Source of the DNA: Caulobacter sp.
Lineage (GTDB): Bacteria; Pseudomonadota; Alphaproteobacteria; Caulobacterales; Caulobacteraceae
Length of the DNA: 64,000 bases
NCBI RefSeq assembly: GCF_017744445.1
Contig: NZ_JAGIBH010000001.1
Location: forward strand, 508,178 to 572,177
Direction of reading: 5' to 3'
Within the stretch, counting starts at the first letter, position 1. Every line of letters starts with the position of its first letter. The notes beneath the pieces were generated by a model. It worked only from the letters and a program-made list of their open reading frames with translations. It made no database searches and was not told where the DNA came from. Positions 1-9,101 of the stretch are shown in pieces. Position numbers and translations under genes: made by a program.

Positions 1-539
1 CCATGGCCGCGCCGGCCCCGGCCGCCCAGGCCTCGGCCAGCAACGCCGCGAGCACGGCCGCCGCCGCTCCGGTGCGTGGCTCGCCCGAGACGGTCGCGGC
101 CCTGTCGGCCGAAATCGTCAAACGCGCCGGCGAAAAGGCGACCCGCTTCGACGTCACCCTGACCCCGGACAACCTGGGCAAGGTCGACGTGCGCATCGAG
201 ATCGCTCGCGACGGCACGATGACCGCCTCGATGAAGTTCGACACGCTGCACGCCGCCCAGGAGCTGCGCGGCAAGGCCAACGAACTGCGCCAGGCCCTGA
301 GCGACGCCGGCTTCACCGTCTCGGACAACGGCCTGTCGTTCGACGTCTCCAGCCAGAACAACGGCCAGAACTCCAATCCCTTCCTCGCCTTCCAGGACTT
401 CGGCGATCAGGGCCAGCGCGCCTTCTCGGGCCGGGCCTTCCAGTCCGCCCTGAACGGCGACGAAGACATTCTCATCACCCCCGAACTGCTGCCCGGTCTG
501 AAGACGACCGCCGACAGCGGTTTGGACATCCGTATCTAG
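1..539 (+). CDS. fliK: Flagellar hook-length control protein FliK, C-terminal part
   Basis: Partial gene; the reading frame is already open at the left edge, so the true start lies outside the window. The visible 178 residues start with an Ala/Pro-rich linker, followed by a compact domain of about residues 30-125 with the Flg_hook pattern (TRFDVTLTPDNLGKVDVRIE, then an LRQALSDAGF segment). This is the FliK C-terminal domain that switches the export apparatus from hook to filament substrates once the hook is long enough. It lies 13 bp before flgD, so the two are probably co-transcribed. The identification rests on the C-terminal domain and on the flgD-flgE neighbours. Confidence 0.85.
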   Translation, partial: MAAPAPAAQASASNAASTAAAAPVRGSPETVAALSAEIVKRAGEKATRFDVTLTPDNLGKVDVRIEIARDGTMTASMKFDTLHAAQELRGKANELRQALSDAGFTVSDNGLSFDVSSQNNGQNSNPFLAFQDFGDQGQRAFSGRAFQSALNGDEDILITPELLPGLKTTADSGLDIRI

Positions 540-552
540 GAAGGACAGCGTT

Positions 553-1263
553 ATGACCGACGCCATCTCGTCGCAGAACACCAAGTCCGTCCTGGACAAG
601 ATCAACAACTCGCGGACCTCGCTGGCCAACAACGAGGACACGTTCCTGAAGCTGCTGACCACGCAGCTGAAGAACCAGGACCCGCTGTCGCCGACCGACA
701 CGACCCAGATGACCCAGCAGATCACCCAGATGACGGGTGTGGAGCAGCAGCTGGTCACCAACGACCTGCTGGCCGCCCTGGTGGGCATGAACACCGGCAC
801 GGGTCTGTCGGAAGGCGTCAACATGATCGGCAAGCAGGTCACGGCGACGACCGACAACTCGACCCTGAAGGACGGCAAGGCCACCTTCACCTGGAGCCAG
901 CCGGGCGCCTCGAGCTCGCTGAGCGTCGAAGTCAAGAACGCCGCCGGCAAGGTGGTCCGCACCATCAAGCCGGACGACCAGAAGAGCGGCGCCCACAGCC
1001 TGACCTGGGACGGCAAGGACGACGCGGGCGTGCAGCTGGAAGACGGCGGCGTCTACACGATCAACGTCATCGCCAAGGGCGCCGACGGCAAGGACATCAA
1101 GGCGACCAACGTCAAGGGCCGCACCGAAGGCCTGGTCACGGCGGTCGACAACTCCACCGGCCAGCCGATGGTCGTCATCAACGGCAAGTCGGTCCCGGTC
1201 GACAACGTCATCGGCGTCACCGCCGTCGCAAGCACTCCAGAGGCGGACAAAGAAGCCGCCTGA
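553..1263 (+). CDS. flgD: Flagellar hook assembly (capping) protein FlgD
   Basis: 236 residues. The N-terminal region (about 15-75) carries the FlgD signature NNEDTFLKLLTTQLKNQDPL followed by a Gln/Thr-rich stretch (TQMTQQITQMTGVEQQL). A FlgD Ig-like domain follows (about 110-190, with SLTWDGKDDAGVQLEDG). FlgD caps the growing hook and guides polymerisation of FlgE subunits; it is exported by the flagellar type III system, so no Sec signal is expected. The start ATG has an upstream AAGGA. It is located between fliK and the hook gene, the usual arrangement. No separate promoter was seen between fliK and flgD. Confidence 0.95.
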   Translation: MTDAISSQNTKSVLDKINNSRTSLANNEDTFLKLLTTQLKNQDPLSPTDTTQMTQQITQMTGVEQQLVTNDLLAALVGMNTGTGLSEGVNMIGKQVTATTDNSTLKDGKATFTWSQPGASSSLSVEVKNAAGKVVRTIKPDDQKSGAHSLTWDGKDDAGVQLEDGGVYTINVIAKGADGKDIKATNVKGRTEGLVTAVDNSTGQPMVVINGKSVPVDNVIGVTAVASTPEADKEAA

Positions 1264-1293
1264 TCCCTCTCTCGCTAATTCTCCTATCGAACG

Positions 1294-1337
1294 GGCGTCA
1301 GAAAGACGCCGACGCGGTCCCCGGAAGACGGTCTTCC
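1294..1337. promoter_or_regulatory. Inverted repeats between flgD and flgE
   Basis: The 137-bp flgD-flgE gap holds a small hairpin (GGCGTC at 1294-1299 with GACGCC at 1305-1310) and a tight palindrome, GGAAGAC-G-GTCTTCC, at 1323-1337. The hook gene is a late-assembly gene in Caulobacter, where sigma-54 promoters and FlbD sites are expected, but no convincing TGGCAC-N5-TTGC match was found here. The palindrome may be a binding site or an RNA structure; its role is not established. Confidence 0.35.
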
Positions 1338-1400
1338 CCCGGACCCAAACGCAAACAGCGCTGAACCCTTCGAACCCCATTTAGAAGCAGGATTTCAGTC

Positions 1401-3164
1401 ATGAGCATCAACAGCGCCATGCTCGCCGGCGTTTCCGGTCTGATCGCCAACTCGTCGGCCCTGGCCGCGATCTCGGACAACATCGCCAACGTCAACACGG
1501 TCGGCTACAAGCGTTCGACCTCGAACTTCTCGACCCTGGTCACCTCGGGCTCGAAGAACCAGACCTACAGCGCCGGCGGCGTTAAGGCCCAGACGCACCA
1601 GTTCATCAGCCAGCAGGGTCTGACCCAGTCGACGACGTCGAACCTGGACCTGTCGATCTCGGGCTCGGGCTTCTTCGTCGCCACGGAAAAGCCGGAAGGC
1701 CTGACCGCCACCGACACCCGTTCGTTCACCCGCGCCGGCTCGTTCCAGCTGGACAGCCTGGGCTACCTGCGCAACGACGCGGGCCTGTACCTGCAAGGCT
1801 GGCTGGCCGACCCGGTCACCGGCATGATCACGCCCGACCCGTCGGACCTGATGCAGCTGTCGTCGATCAACGTGGGCACCGTCGGCGGCACCGCCGAGAA
1901 GACCACCCGCGTCGGCGTCAACGCCAACCTGCGTTCGGAGCAGCCCGTCGCCGCCGCCGTCTCGTACAAGGTCGGCACCGCCGGCTCGGCGTCGTTCACC
2001 GGCGTTCCGGATAGCGCCACGCCCTCCAAGAACCACGACTTCGACGTCGTCTACAGCTCGACCGGCGTCGCCAACCCGGTGGGCACGCCCAGCCAGAACC
2101 AGTACCAGGTCGATATCAAGGAAAACGGCGTCATCGTCGCCACCGGCATCGTCGGCTATGACGCGACCTCGGGCGCCCTGCTCAGCTCGACCCTGGACTA
2201 CAAGGGCGCCTCGCCGGTCGTCGGCAGCACCACGACCGTGCGCATCAACGGCACCGACACCGTCCAGCTTTCCGACCTGGGCATCGTCGGCAATACGCCG
2301 GCGGACACCGACGCCAAGGCCGGCAAGCTGTACGACCCCTCGACCTGGTCGATGTCGGACTACGCCAAGGACAACAGCAAGGGCGTGAAGCCCGACTTCG
2401 AGATCCAGATCCCGCTGTCGGACTCCAAGGGCGGTCAGCGCACCGTCACCCTGTCGCTGCTGAAGGCTCCGGGCCCGAACCAGTGGTACGCCGAACTGCG
2501 CGCCAAGCCGGGCGACCTGGCCAACAACGGCAACGGCCTGATCAGCTCGGGCATCGTCGAGTTCACCACGGACGGCAAGCTGAAGGACACGGGCAACCTG
2601 TTCGGCACCAGCAGCCCGACCTCGATCTCGATCGCCGCCTCGGGCACCGCCGTTGACCCGCTGAACCCGAACGCCCCGATCTGGGCCGACGGCCTGGGCA
2701 TCGACACCCAGGACGTCCAGATCGACCTGGCCAGCGCCGCCGGCGGCCTGACCCAGTACAACAGCCAGTCGGTCGTCCAGTCGGTCAACACCAACGGTAC
2801 GGCCTTCGGTAACCTGACCAACATCGAAGTGGACGAAGACGGCTACGTCTCGGCGATCTTCGACAACGGCGTCACCCGCCGGATCGCTCAGGTCGCCGTG
2901 GCGACCTTCTCGAACCCGAACGGCCTGAAGGGCGTCAACGGTAACGCTTACCGCGTCACCAACGAAAGCGGCACCTACAGCCTGAAAGCTCCGGGCTCGG
3001 GCGGCGCCGGTTCGCTGGCCCCGTCGACCCTGGAAGCTTCGACGGTCGACCTGTCGACCGAGTTCACGGGTCTGATTACGACCCAGCGTGCTTACTCGGC
3101 TTCGTCGAAGATCATCACGACGGCGGACCAAATGCTGGAAGAACTTCTGAACATTAAGCGCTGA
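1401..3164 (+). CDS. flgE: Flagellar hook protein FlgE
   Basis: 587 residues, longer than the roughly 400 of enteric FlgE, as is usual in Caulobacter. The N-terminus holds the rod/hook family motif ISDNIANVNTVGYK (about residues 24-37). The C-terminus (about 545-587) has the matching coiled-coil region ending QRAYSASSKIITTADQMLEE. Between them is the large variable D1-D2 surface region. The protein polymerises into the hook joining basal body and filament and is exported by the flagellar type III system. It follows flgD with a 137-bp gap. Codon use is strongly biased, typical of an abundant structural protein. Confidence 0.95.
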   Translation: MSINSAMLAGVSGLIANSSALAAISDNIANVNTVGYKRSTSNFSTLVTSGSKNQTYSAGGVKAQTHQFISQQGLTQSTTSNLDLSISGSGFFVATEKPEGLTATDTRSFTRAGSFQLDSLGYLRNDAGLYLQGWLADPVTGMITPDPSDLMQLSSINVGTVGGTAEKTTRVGVNANLRSEQPVAAAVSYKVGTAGSASFTGVPDSATPSKNHDFDVVYSSTGVANPVGTPSQNQYQVDIKENGVIVATGIVGYDATSGALLSSTLDYKGASPVVGSTTTVRINGTDTVQLSDLGIVGNTPADTDAKAGKLYDPSTWSMSDYAKDNSKGVKPDFEIQIPLSDSKGGQRTVTLSLLKAPGPNQWYAELRAKPGDLANNGNGLISSGIVEFTTDGKLKDTGNLFGTSSPTSISIAASGTAVDPLNPNAPIWADGLGIDTQDVQIDLASAAGGLTQYNSQSVVQSVNTNGTAFGNLTNIEVDEDGYVSAIFDNGVTRRIAQVAVATFSNPNGLKGVNGNAYRVTNESGTYSLKAPGSGGAGSLAPSTLEASTVDLSTEFTGLITTQRAYSASSKIITTADQMLEELLNIKR

Positions 3165-3173
3165 TCATAGGGA

Positions 3174-3187
3174 TTAACGCTCTTTAA
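3174..3187 (+). promoter_or_regulatory. CtrA-like TTAA pair upstream of sciP
   Basis: TTAA at 3174-3177 and TTAA at 3184-3187 are separated by six bases, in an AT-rich gap between flgE and sciP. The canonical CtrA box is TTAA-N7-TTAA(C), so the spacing is one base short. CtrA control of sciP is established in C. crescentus, which makes this the best candidate site in the gap, but binding is inferred. Confidence 0.4.
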
Positions 3188-3333
3188 TTCTTGTGTTTCA
3201 CATCGAGACACTACGGACTGCTTAAGAGCCATCTCGTTTAGGTCTTTTTTTACTGTTGGAATTAAGCCGCTGTTATTGGGCGGCGCCTATAGTGAGGCCT
3301 CAACAGTGATGGTTGTGGGAAAGGCGTAAAGCC

Positions 3334-3615
3334 ATGTTGCAACAGCAGCGCACGAACAGCCGGGGTGAAAAGTACGTCATCGGTCCGACCGGTGCGCCTC
3401 TGACTCTCTCCGACTTGCCGCCGCCGGAAACCCAGCGTTGGGTGATCCGTCGTAAAGCCGAGGTCGTGGCCGCCGTCCGCGGGGGTCTGCTCTCGCTCGA
3501 CGAGGCTTGCGATCGCTACAAGCTGACGAACGACGAGTTCCTCAGCTGGCAGCAATCGATCGACCGGCACGGTCTGGCGGGCCTGCGGACCACGCGGATC
3601 CAGCAGTATCGTTAA
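3334..3615 (+). CDS. sciP: CtrA inhibitory protein SciP (DUF1153)
   Basis: 93 residues starting at the ATG at 3334; an in-frame TTG at 3313 would add only seven residues and has a poorer context. The sequence is a DUF1153 protein: a short basic N-terminus, then a helix-turn-helix with LLSLDEACDRYKLTNDEF and a C-terminal basic tail (GLRTTRIQQYR). In C. crescentus SciP is a small DNA-binding protein that prevents CtrA from activating its target promoters, including flagellar ones, in swarmer cells. Its position between the hook gene and fliF matches C. crescentus. A TTAA pair lies upstream. Confidence 0.92.
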   Translation: MLQQQRTNSRGEKYVIGPTGAPLTLSDLPPPETQRWVIRRKAEVVAAVRGGLLSLDEACDRYKLTNDEFLSWQQSIDRHGLAGLRTTRIQQYR

Positions 3616-3704
3616 GACCCGCGAGGGGGTGCGTTAATGTGACCACCCTCTCACGGTCCTGAAAATCCCCAAGGCCTTGCGCCAAAAGGGTTTGAAGACG
3701 TTCA

Positions 3705-3732
3705 GCGGCCGCTCCCGAAAGGGGGCGGCCGC
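3705..3732 (+). terminator. Hairpin between sciP and fliF
   Basis: Arms at 3705-3716 and 3721-3732 form a 12-bp stem (one G-T pair) closed by a GAAA tetraloop, followed by a short T-run (gacgtttt). It lies about 90 bp after the sciP stop. It is most simply a terminator insulating sciP from the fliF operon, although the GC-rich palindrome could also overlap a regulatory site. Confidence 0.55.
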
Positions 3733-3784
3733 GACGTTTTGGCGCCTCCGACGCCCCCTTCCGGACCCAAATATAAACGCCTCG

Positions 3785-3804
3785 TTTACCTTGTACCGGG
3801 TAAA
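3785..3804 (+). promoter_or_regulatory. Palindromic candidate CtrA/promoter element of the fliF operon
   Basis: TTTACC (3785-3790) and GGTAAA (3799-3804) form an exact inverted repeat with an 8-base spacer, 82 bp before the fliF start. The C. crescentus fliF promoter is known to be activated by CtrA and repressed by FlbD. TTTACC is one base from the TTAACC half-site. No clear FlbD (ftr) site was identified. Confidence 0.45.
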
Positions 3805-3885
3805 TCTTGCCTACCGACGGGCGGTTCTCGTTCGCCTCGTCGGTCCCTCCTTGGCGGAGGGCCGTGGGATCAAGGGTGAGGCTTC

Positions 3886-5547
3886 GTGGAAAGCTTTCTG
3901 GGTTCGATCAAGCAGTTTGGCGTCGGCCGTCTGGCCGCGATGCTGGGCGTTGGCGCCGGCGTCGTCGCGGTCCTGGTGGCCCTCGTCATGTTCATGGGCA
4001 AGGAGCCCAGTGAACTGCTGTATTCGAACCTGGACCTGAAAGAGGCCTCCACCGTCACCCAGGCGCTGGATCAGGCCGGCATCAAGTACGAGACCAAGGG
4101 CGACGGCTCGACCATCATGGTGCCGCGCGACAAGGTCGCCAGCGCCCGCCTGATGATCGCCGGCAAGGGCCTGGTGAGCTCGGGCTCCATTGGCTACGAA
4201 ATCTTCGACGGCAACAACGCGCTGGGTCAGACCGACTTCGTCCAGCAGCTGAACCGTCAACGCGCCCTGCAGGGCGAACTGGAACGCACCATCAAGGCCA
4301 TGCAGGGCGTCAACAGCGTCCGCGTCCACCTGGTGCTGCCCAAGCGTCAGCTGTTCGAGGAAGACGCCGAGCAACCGTCGGCCGCCGTCACGATCGGCGT
4401 CGGCGCTCGCGAGCCCTCGTCGGAAATGGTCCGCGCCATCCAGAACCTGGTCTCGTCGTCGGTCCCGAACATGAAGGCCGAGAAGGTCGCGGTCATCGAC
4501 CAGCACGGCAAGACCCTGTCGGCCCCGTCGGACGACAGCCTGGCCGGCAAGGAAGCCGAGGACCGCCGCACCGAGGCCGAGGCCCGCATCGCCAAGACCG
4601 TCAAGGACATGATCGAAGGCGTGCTCGGCCCGGGCAAGGCCCGCGTCAACGTCACCGCCGACATCAACCTGGACCGCGTCACCACGCAAGAAGAGCGCTT
4701 CGATCCGGATGGCCAGGTCGTCCGCTCGGAAAGCTCCAACGAGGCGGGCAGCTCCGAAACCAAGAACGACGACAATTCGGGCGTCACCGCGACCTCGAAC
4801 GTGCCCGGCCAGGGCGGCGGCGCCGGCTTCCAGCCGCTGGGCTCGCGCTCGAACGAGACCGGCACCGTCACCAACTACGAGATCTCCAAGTCGGTGAAGA
4901 CGACGGTCCAGGAGCCCGGCACGATCAAGAAGGTCGCCGTGGCCGTGGCCATCGACGGCGTCACCGCGCCTCCCGCCAAGGACGGGACGCCGGGCGCCTA
5001 TACCCCGCGCACGCCGCAGGAGATCGCCCAGATCGAAGAGCTGGTGAAGACCGCCGTGGGCTTCGACGCCCAGCGCGGTGACCAGGTCAAGGTCACCAAC
5101 ATCAAGTTCCCGCAGCCCGAGGACCAGGGCCTGGAAAAGCAGGGCCTGCTGTCGGGCTTCGACAAGAACGACATCATGCGCTTCGCCGAACTGGGCATCC
5201 TGGGCGTCGTGGCCCTGCTGATCCTGCTGTTCGCGGTCCGTCCGTTCATCAAGAACCTGTCGGCCCCCGCGCCGGCCCAGATGGCCCTGGCCGGCCCTGG
5301 CCAGCCGGTGACCCGCCTGGTCACCCTGTCGGACGGCACCCAGCAGCAGGTCGTGGTCGACCAGTCGGGCGAGCCGATCGCCATCGCCGGCCCCAGCGGC
5401 GGCAGCGACATCGACTCGCGTATCGACATCGCCAAGATCGAGGGTCAGGTTAAGGCCTCGTCGATCAAGCGGGTTTCCGAGTTCGTCGAAAAGCACCCCG
5501 ACGAGTCGGTCGCCATCCTGCGTAACTGGCTGCACGAGTCGAACTGA
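3886..5547 (+). CDS. fliF: Flagellar MS-ring protein FliF
   Basis: 553 residues from a GTG start preceded by GGTGAGG. One transmembrane segment lies near residues 17-38 and a second near 435-455 ([16 protein letters not shown]). Between them is the YscJ/FliF periplasmic ring-building region, with [19 protein letters not shown] typical of the family. The C-terminal tail ([20 protein letters not shown]) is the FliG-binding segment. FliF forms the inner-membrane MS-ring on which switch and export complexes are built. Its stop overlaps the fliG start (TGATG), so translation is probably coupled. It is the first gene of the early fliF-fliG-fliH-fliN-flbD operon. Confidence 0.96.
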   Translation: MESFLGSIKQFGVGRLAAMLGVGAGVVAVLVALVMFMGKEPSELLYSNLDLKEASTVTQALDQAGIKYETKGDGSTIMVPRDKVASARLMIAGKGLVSSGSIGYEIFDGNNALGQTDFVQQLNRQRALQGELERTIKAMQGVNSVRVHLVLPKRQLFEEDAEQPSAAVTIGVGAREPSSEMVRAIQNLVSSSVPNMKAEKVAVIDQHGKTLSAPSDDSLAGKEAEDRRTEAEARIAKTVKDMIEGVLGPGKARVNVTADINLDRVTTQEERFDPDGQVVRSESSNEAGSSETKNDDNSGVTATSNVPGQGGGAGFQPLGSRSNETGTVTNYEISKSVKTTVQEPGTIKKVAVAVAIDGVTAPPAKDGTPGAYTPRTPQEIAQIEELVKTAVGFDAQRGDQVKVTNIKFPQPEDQGLEKQGLLSGFDKNDIMRFAELGILGVVALLILLFAVRPFIKNLSAPAPAQMALAGPGQPVTRLVTLSDGTQQQVVVDQSGEPIAIAGPSGGSDIDSRIDIAKIEGQVKASSIKRVSEFVEKHPDESVAILRNWLHESN

Positions 5548-6569
5548 TGGCCATGAAAGTCGCCGTCACTGACCTGAAGAACCTGTCGGGGCCCGAAAAG
5601 GCCGCGATCGTTCTGCTCGCGCTCGGTGAAGACCACACCAAGATCTGGGAAGCCCTGGACGACGAGGAGATCAAGGAAGTCTCCCAGGCCATGGCCGGCC
5701 TCGGCACGGTCTCGGCCAGCGTGGTCGAAGAGCTGCTGGTCGAGTTCGTCTCGGGCATGAGCTCGACCGGCGCGATCATGGGTTCGTACGAACAGACCCA
5801 GCGCCTGCTGGCCTCGTTCATGCCCCAGGAAAAGGTCGACGCCCTGATGGAAGAGATCCGCGGTCCGGCGGGTCGAACCATGTGGGACAAACTGGGCAAC
5901 GTGAACGAAGCCGTTCTCGCCAATTATCTGAAGAACGAATATCCGCAGACCGTCGCCGTCGTGCTGTCCAAGGTGAAGAGCGACCACGCCGCCCGCGTGC
6001 TGGCCTGCCTGCCGGAAGACTTCGCCCTGGAATGCGTCACCCGCATGCTGCGGATGGAGCCGGTGCAGCGCGAAATCCTCGACAAGATCGAGATGACCCT
6101 GCGCACCGAATTCATGTCGAACCTGGCGCGCACGTCCAAGCGCGACAGCCACGAGATGATGGCCGAGATCTTCAACAACTTCGATCGCCAGACCGAAGCC
6201 CGCTTCATCGCCGCCCTGGAAGAGCGCAACCGCGAGGCGGCCGAGCGTATCCGCGCCCTGATGTTCGTGTTCGAGGACCTGTCGAAGCTGGACCCGGGCG
6301 GCATCCAGACCCTGCTGCGCGGCACGCCGAAGGAACAGCTGGCCCTGGCCCTGAAGGGCGCCTCGGACAAGCTGCGCGACCTGTTCTTCTCGAACATGTC
6401 GGAACGCGCCGCCAAGATCATGCGCGAGGACATGGAGAGCATGGGCCCCGTGCGCCTGAAGGACGTCGACGCCGCCCAGGTGGGCATGGTGCAGGTCGCC
6501 AAGGACCTGGCCGCCAAGGGCGAGATCATGCTGGCCGGCAGCGGCGGCGACGACGAGCTGATCTACTGA
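5547..6569 (+). CDS. fliG: Flagellar motor switch protein FliG
   Basis: 340 residues, normal length. It shows the FliG N-terminal region ([20 protein letters not shown]), the middle domain with the EHPQ-like segment [12 protein letters not shown], and the C-terminal torque domain with the charged [10 protein letters not shown] ridge. FliG sits on the cytoplasmic face of the MS-ring and couples stator ion flow to rotation. The start overlaps the fliF stop by one base; a second ATG two codons later (5553) is equally possible. It is followed 13 bp later by the fliH homolog. Confidence 0.96.
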   Translation: MAMKVAVTDLKNLSGPEKAAIVLLALGEDHTKIWEALDDEEIKEVSQAMAGLGTVSASVVEELLVEFVSGMSSTGAIMGSYEQTQRLLASFMPQEKVDALMEEIRGPAGRTMWDKLGNVNEAVLANYLKNEYPQTVAVVLSKVKSDHAARVLACLPEDFALECVTRMLRMEPVQREILDKIEMTLRTEFMSNLARTSKRDSHEMMAEIFNNFDRQTEARFIAALEERNREAAERIRALMFVFEDLSKLDPGGIQTLLRGTPKEQLALALKGASDKLRDLFFSNMSERAAKIMREDMESMGPVRLKDVDAAQVGMVQVAKDLAAKGEIMLAGSGGDDELIY

Positions 6570-6582
6570 GGAGGATGGCATC

Positions 6583-7218
6583 ATGATGGACACCCCTCGC
6601 AAGTTCGGCTTCGACACGGTCTTCGACGACCGCGGCGGCGTCGCCTACACCCCGCCCAAGGTCAAGAAGACCTGGACGGCCGAAGAAGTCGAAGCCGCGC
6701 GCCAGCAGGGCTTCCAGGACGGCGAGCGTTCGGCCGTCGCCCGCGCCGAGCAGGAAGCCGCCCACGCCCTGAACGACGTGGCCAACGCCATCCGCGAAGC
6801 CTTCGGCGCCTTGACCCACGTGGCGCACGAGCACCGCGAAGGCTCGGCCATGCTGGCCCTGGCCTGCGCCCGCAAGATCGCCGACGCGGCCCTGCACCAC
6901 TTCCCCGAGGCCCCGGTCGCCGCGGCCCTGGAGGCCCTGGCCCGCGAGGTCGAGGCCCAGCCGCGCATCTTCGTCCGGGTCTCGCCCGAGCTGGAAGAGC
7001 GCACGCAGGCGGCGCTGGAAAACGTCGCCGCCCAGATCGGCTACCAGGGCCAGATCGTCGCCCGCGCCGACGGCGGCATGGCCCCCGCGGCCTTCACTTT
7101 CGACTGGGGAGACGGCCGCGCGGCCTTCGACCCGGAAGGCGCCGCTCACCGCGTCGCCGAAGCGCTGGAGGGGGCGATCGCCGCCGAAGGCCTCCACGCC
7201 GAACCCATGTTCTCCTGA
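6583..7218 (+). CDS. fliH: Flagellar assembly protein FliH (FlbE)
   Basis: 211 residues, called FlbE in C. crescentus. The N-terminal 40 residues include a Trp-containing basic segment ([20 protein letters not shown]), followed by a long Ala/Glu-rich helical region and a C-terminal globular FliH-like domain ([19 protein letters not shown]). FliH homologs regulate the export ATPase FliI and dock it to the C-ring through FliN, which is encoded next. Two adjacent ATG codons exist; AGGAGG lies close upstream. Sequence identity in this family is low, so operon position is an important part of the call. Confidence 0.88.
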   Translation: MMDTPRKFGFDTVFDDRGGVAYTPPKVKKTWTAEEVEAARQQGFQDGERSAVARAEQEAAHALNDVANAIREAFGALTHVAHEHREGSAMLALACARKIADAALHHFPEAPVAAALEALAREVEAQPRIFVRVSPELEERTQAALENVAAQIGYQGQIVARADGGMAPAAFTFDWGDGRAAFDPEGAAHRVAEALEGAIAAEGLHAEPMFS

Positions 7219-7233
7219 GAAGGCTGAAGTACG

Positions 7234-7566
7234 ATGGCCGAAGACAATCTCCCGCTCGACGAATTCGGAGGCGCGATGCTCGCCTCGGAAATGCCGATCG
7301 AGCTCAGCGACAAGACCGCGTCGGACCTGGCGCCGGTCTTCGACGTGCCGGTCAACATCTCGGCCGTGCTGGGGCGCGCGCACATGTCCGTGGCGCAGCT
7401 GCTGCAGCTGGGCCAGGGCTCGATCCTGGAGCTGGACCGCAAGGTCGGCGAGGCGATCGACATCTATGTCAACAACCGCCTGGTCGCCCGGGGCGAGGTC
7501 GTCGTCGTCGACGAACGCCTGGGCGTGACCATGACGGAAATCATCAAGGACGGCGACCAGGGCTAA
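7234..7566 (+). CDS. fliN: Flagellar motor switch protein FliN
   Basis: 110 residues. A variable N-terminus is followed by the SpoA/SURF1-like C-terminal domain (about 38-105): VFDVPVNISAVLGRA, LLQLGQGSILELDRKVGEAIDIYVNNRLVARGEV split over two strands of the fold, then VVVDERLGVTMTEII. FliN builds the bulk of the cytoplasmic C-ring and binds FliH. It lies 15 bp after fliH and 25 bp before flbD in the same operon. Confidence 0.95.
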   Translation: MAEDNLPLDEFGGAMLASEMPIELSDKTASDLAPVFDVPVNISAVLGRAHMSVAQLLQLGQGSILELDRKVGEAIDIYVNNRLVARGEVVVVDERLGVTMTEIIKDGDQG

Positions 7567-7591
7567 AGCCCAGGTCGAGGGAGAGTAAGAA

Positions 7592-8965
<1,374 letters not shown>

Positions 8966-8975
8966 TAGGCCAACA

Positions 8976-8994
8976 TGTCGCGGCGCCCGCGACA
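8976..8994 (+). terminator. Hairpin after the fliF-flbD operon
   Basis: TGTCGCGG (8976-8983) pairs exactly with CCGCGACA (8987-8994) across a 3-base loop, ten bases after the flbD stop. No T-run follows, so it may be a weak or Rho-assisted terminator. Confidence 0.45.
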
Positions 8995-9101
8995 CTCCGC
9001 GCGGCGCCGAACATGGCTAATTTTGGTTAAGGAGATGGCGGCGGACCGCAAATCGCTCCAAGCGCTGGTCTAGCTTATCCATCAACGGTTCAAGGTTCAG
9101 C

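Noticed and set aside
1264..1400. Sigma-54 promoter before flgE.
   Set aside because: Expected for a hook gene, but no TGGCAC-N5-TTGC match with acceptable spacing was found in the gap.
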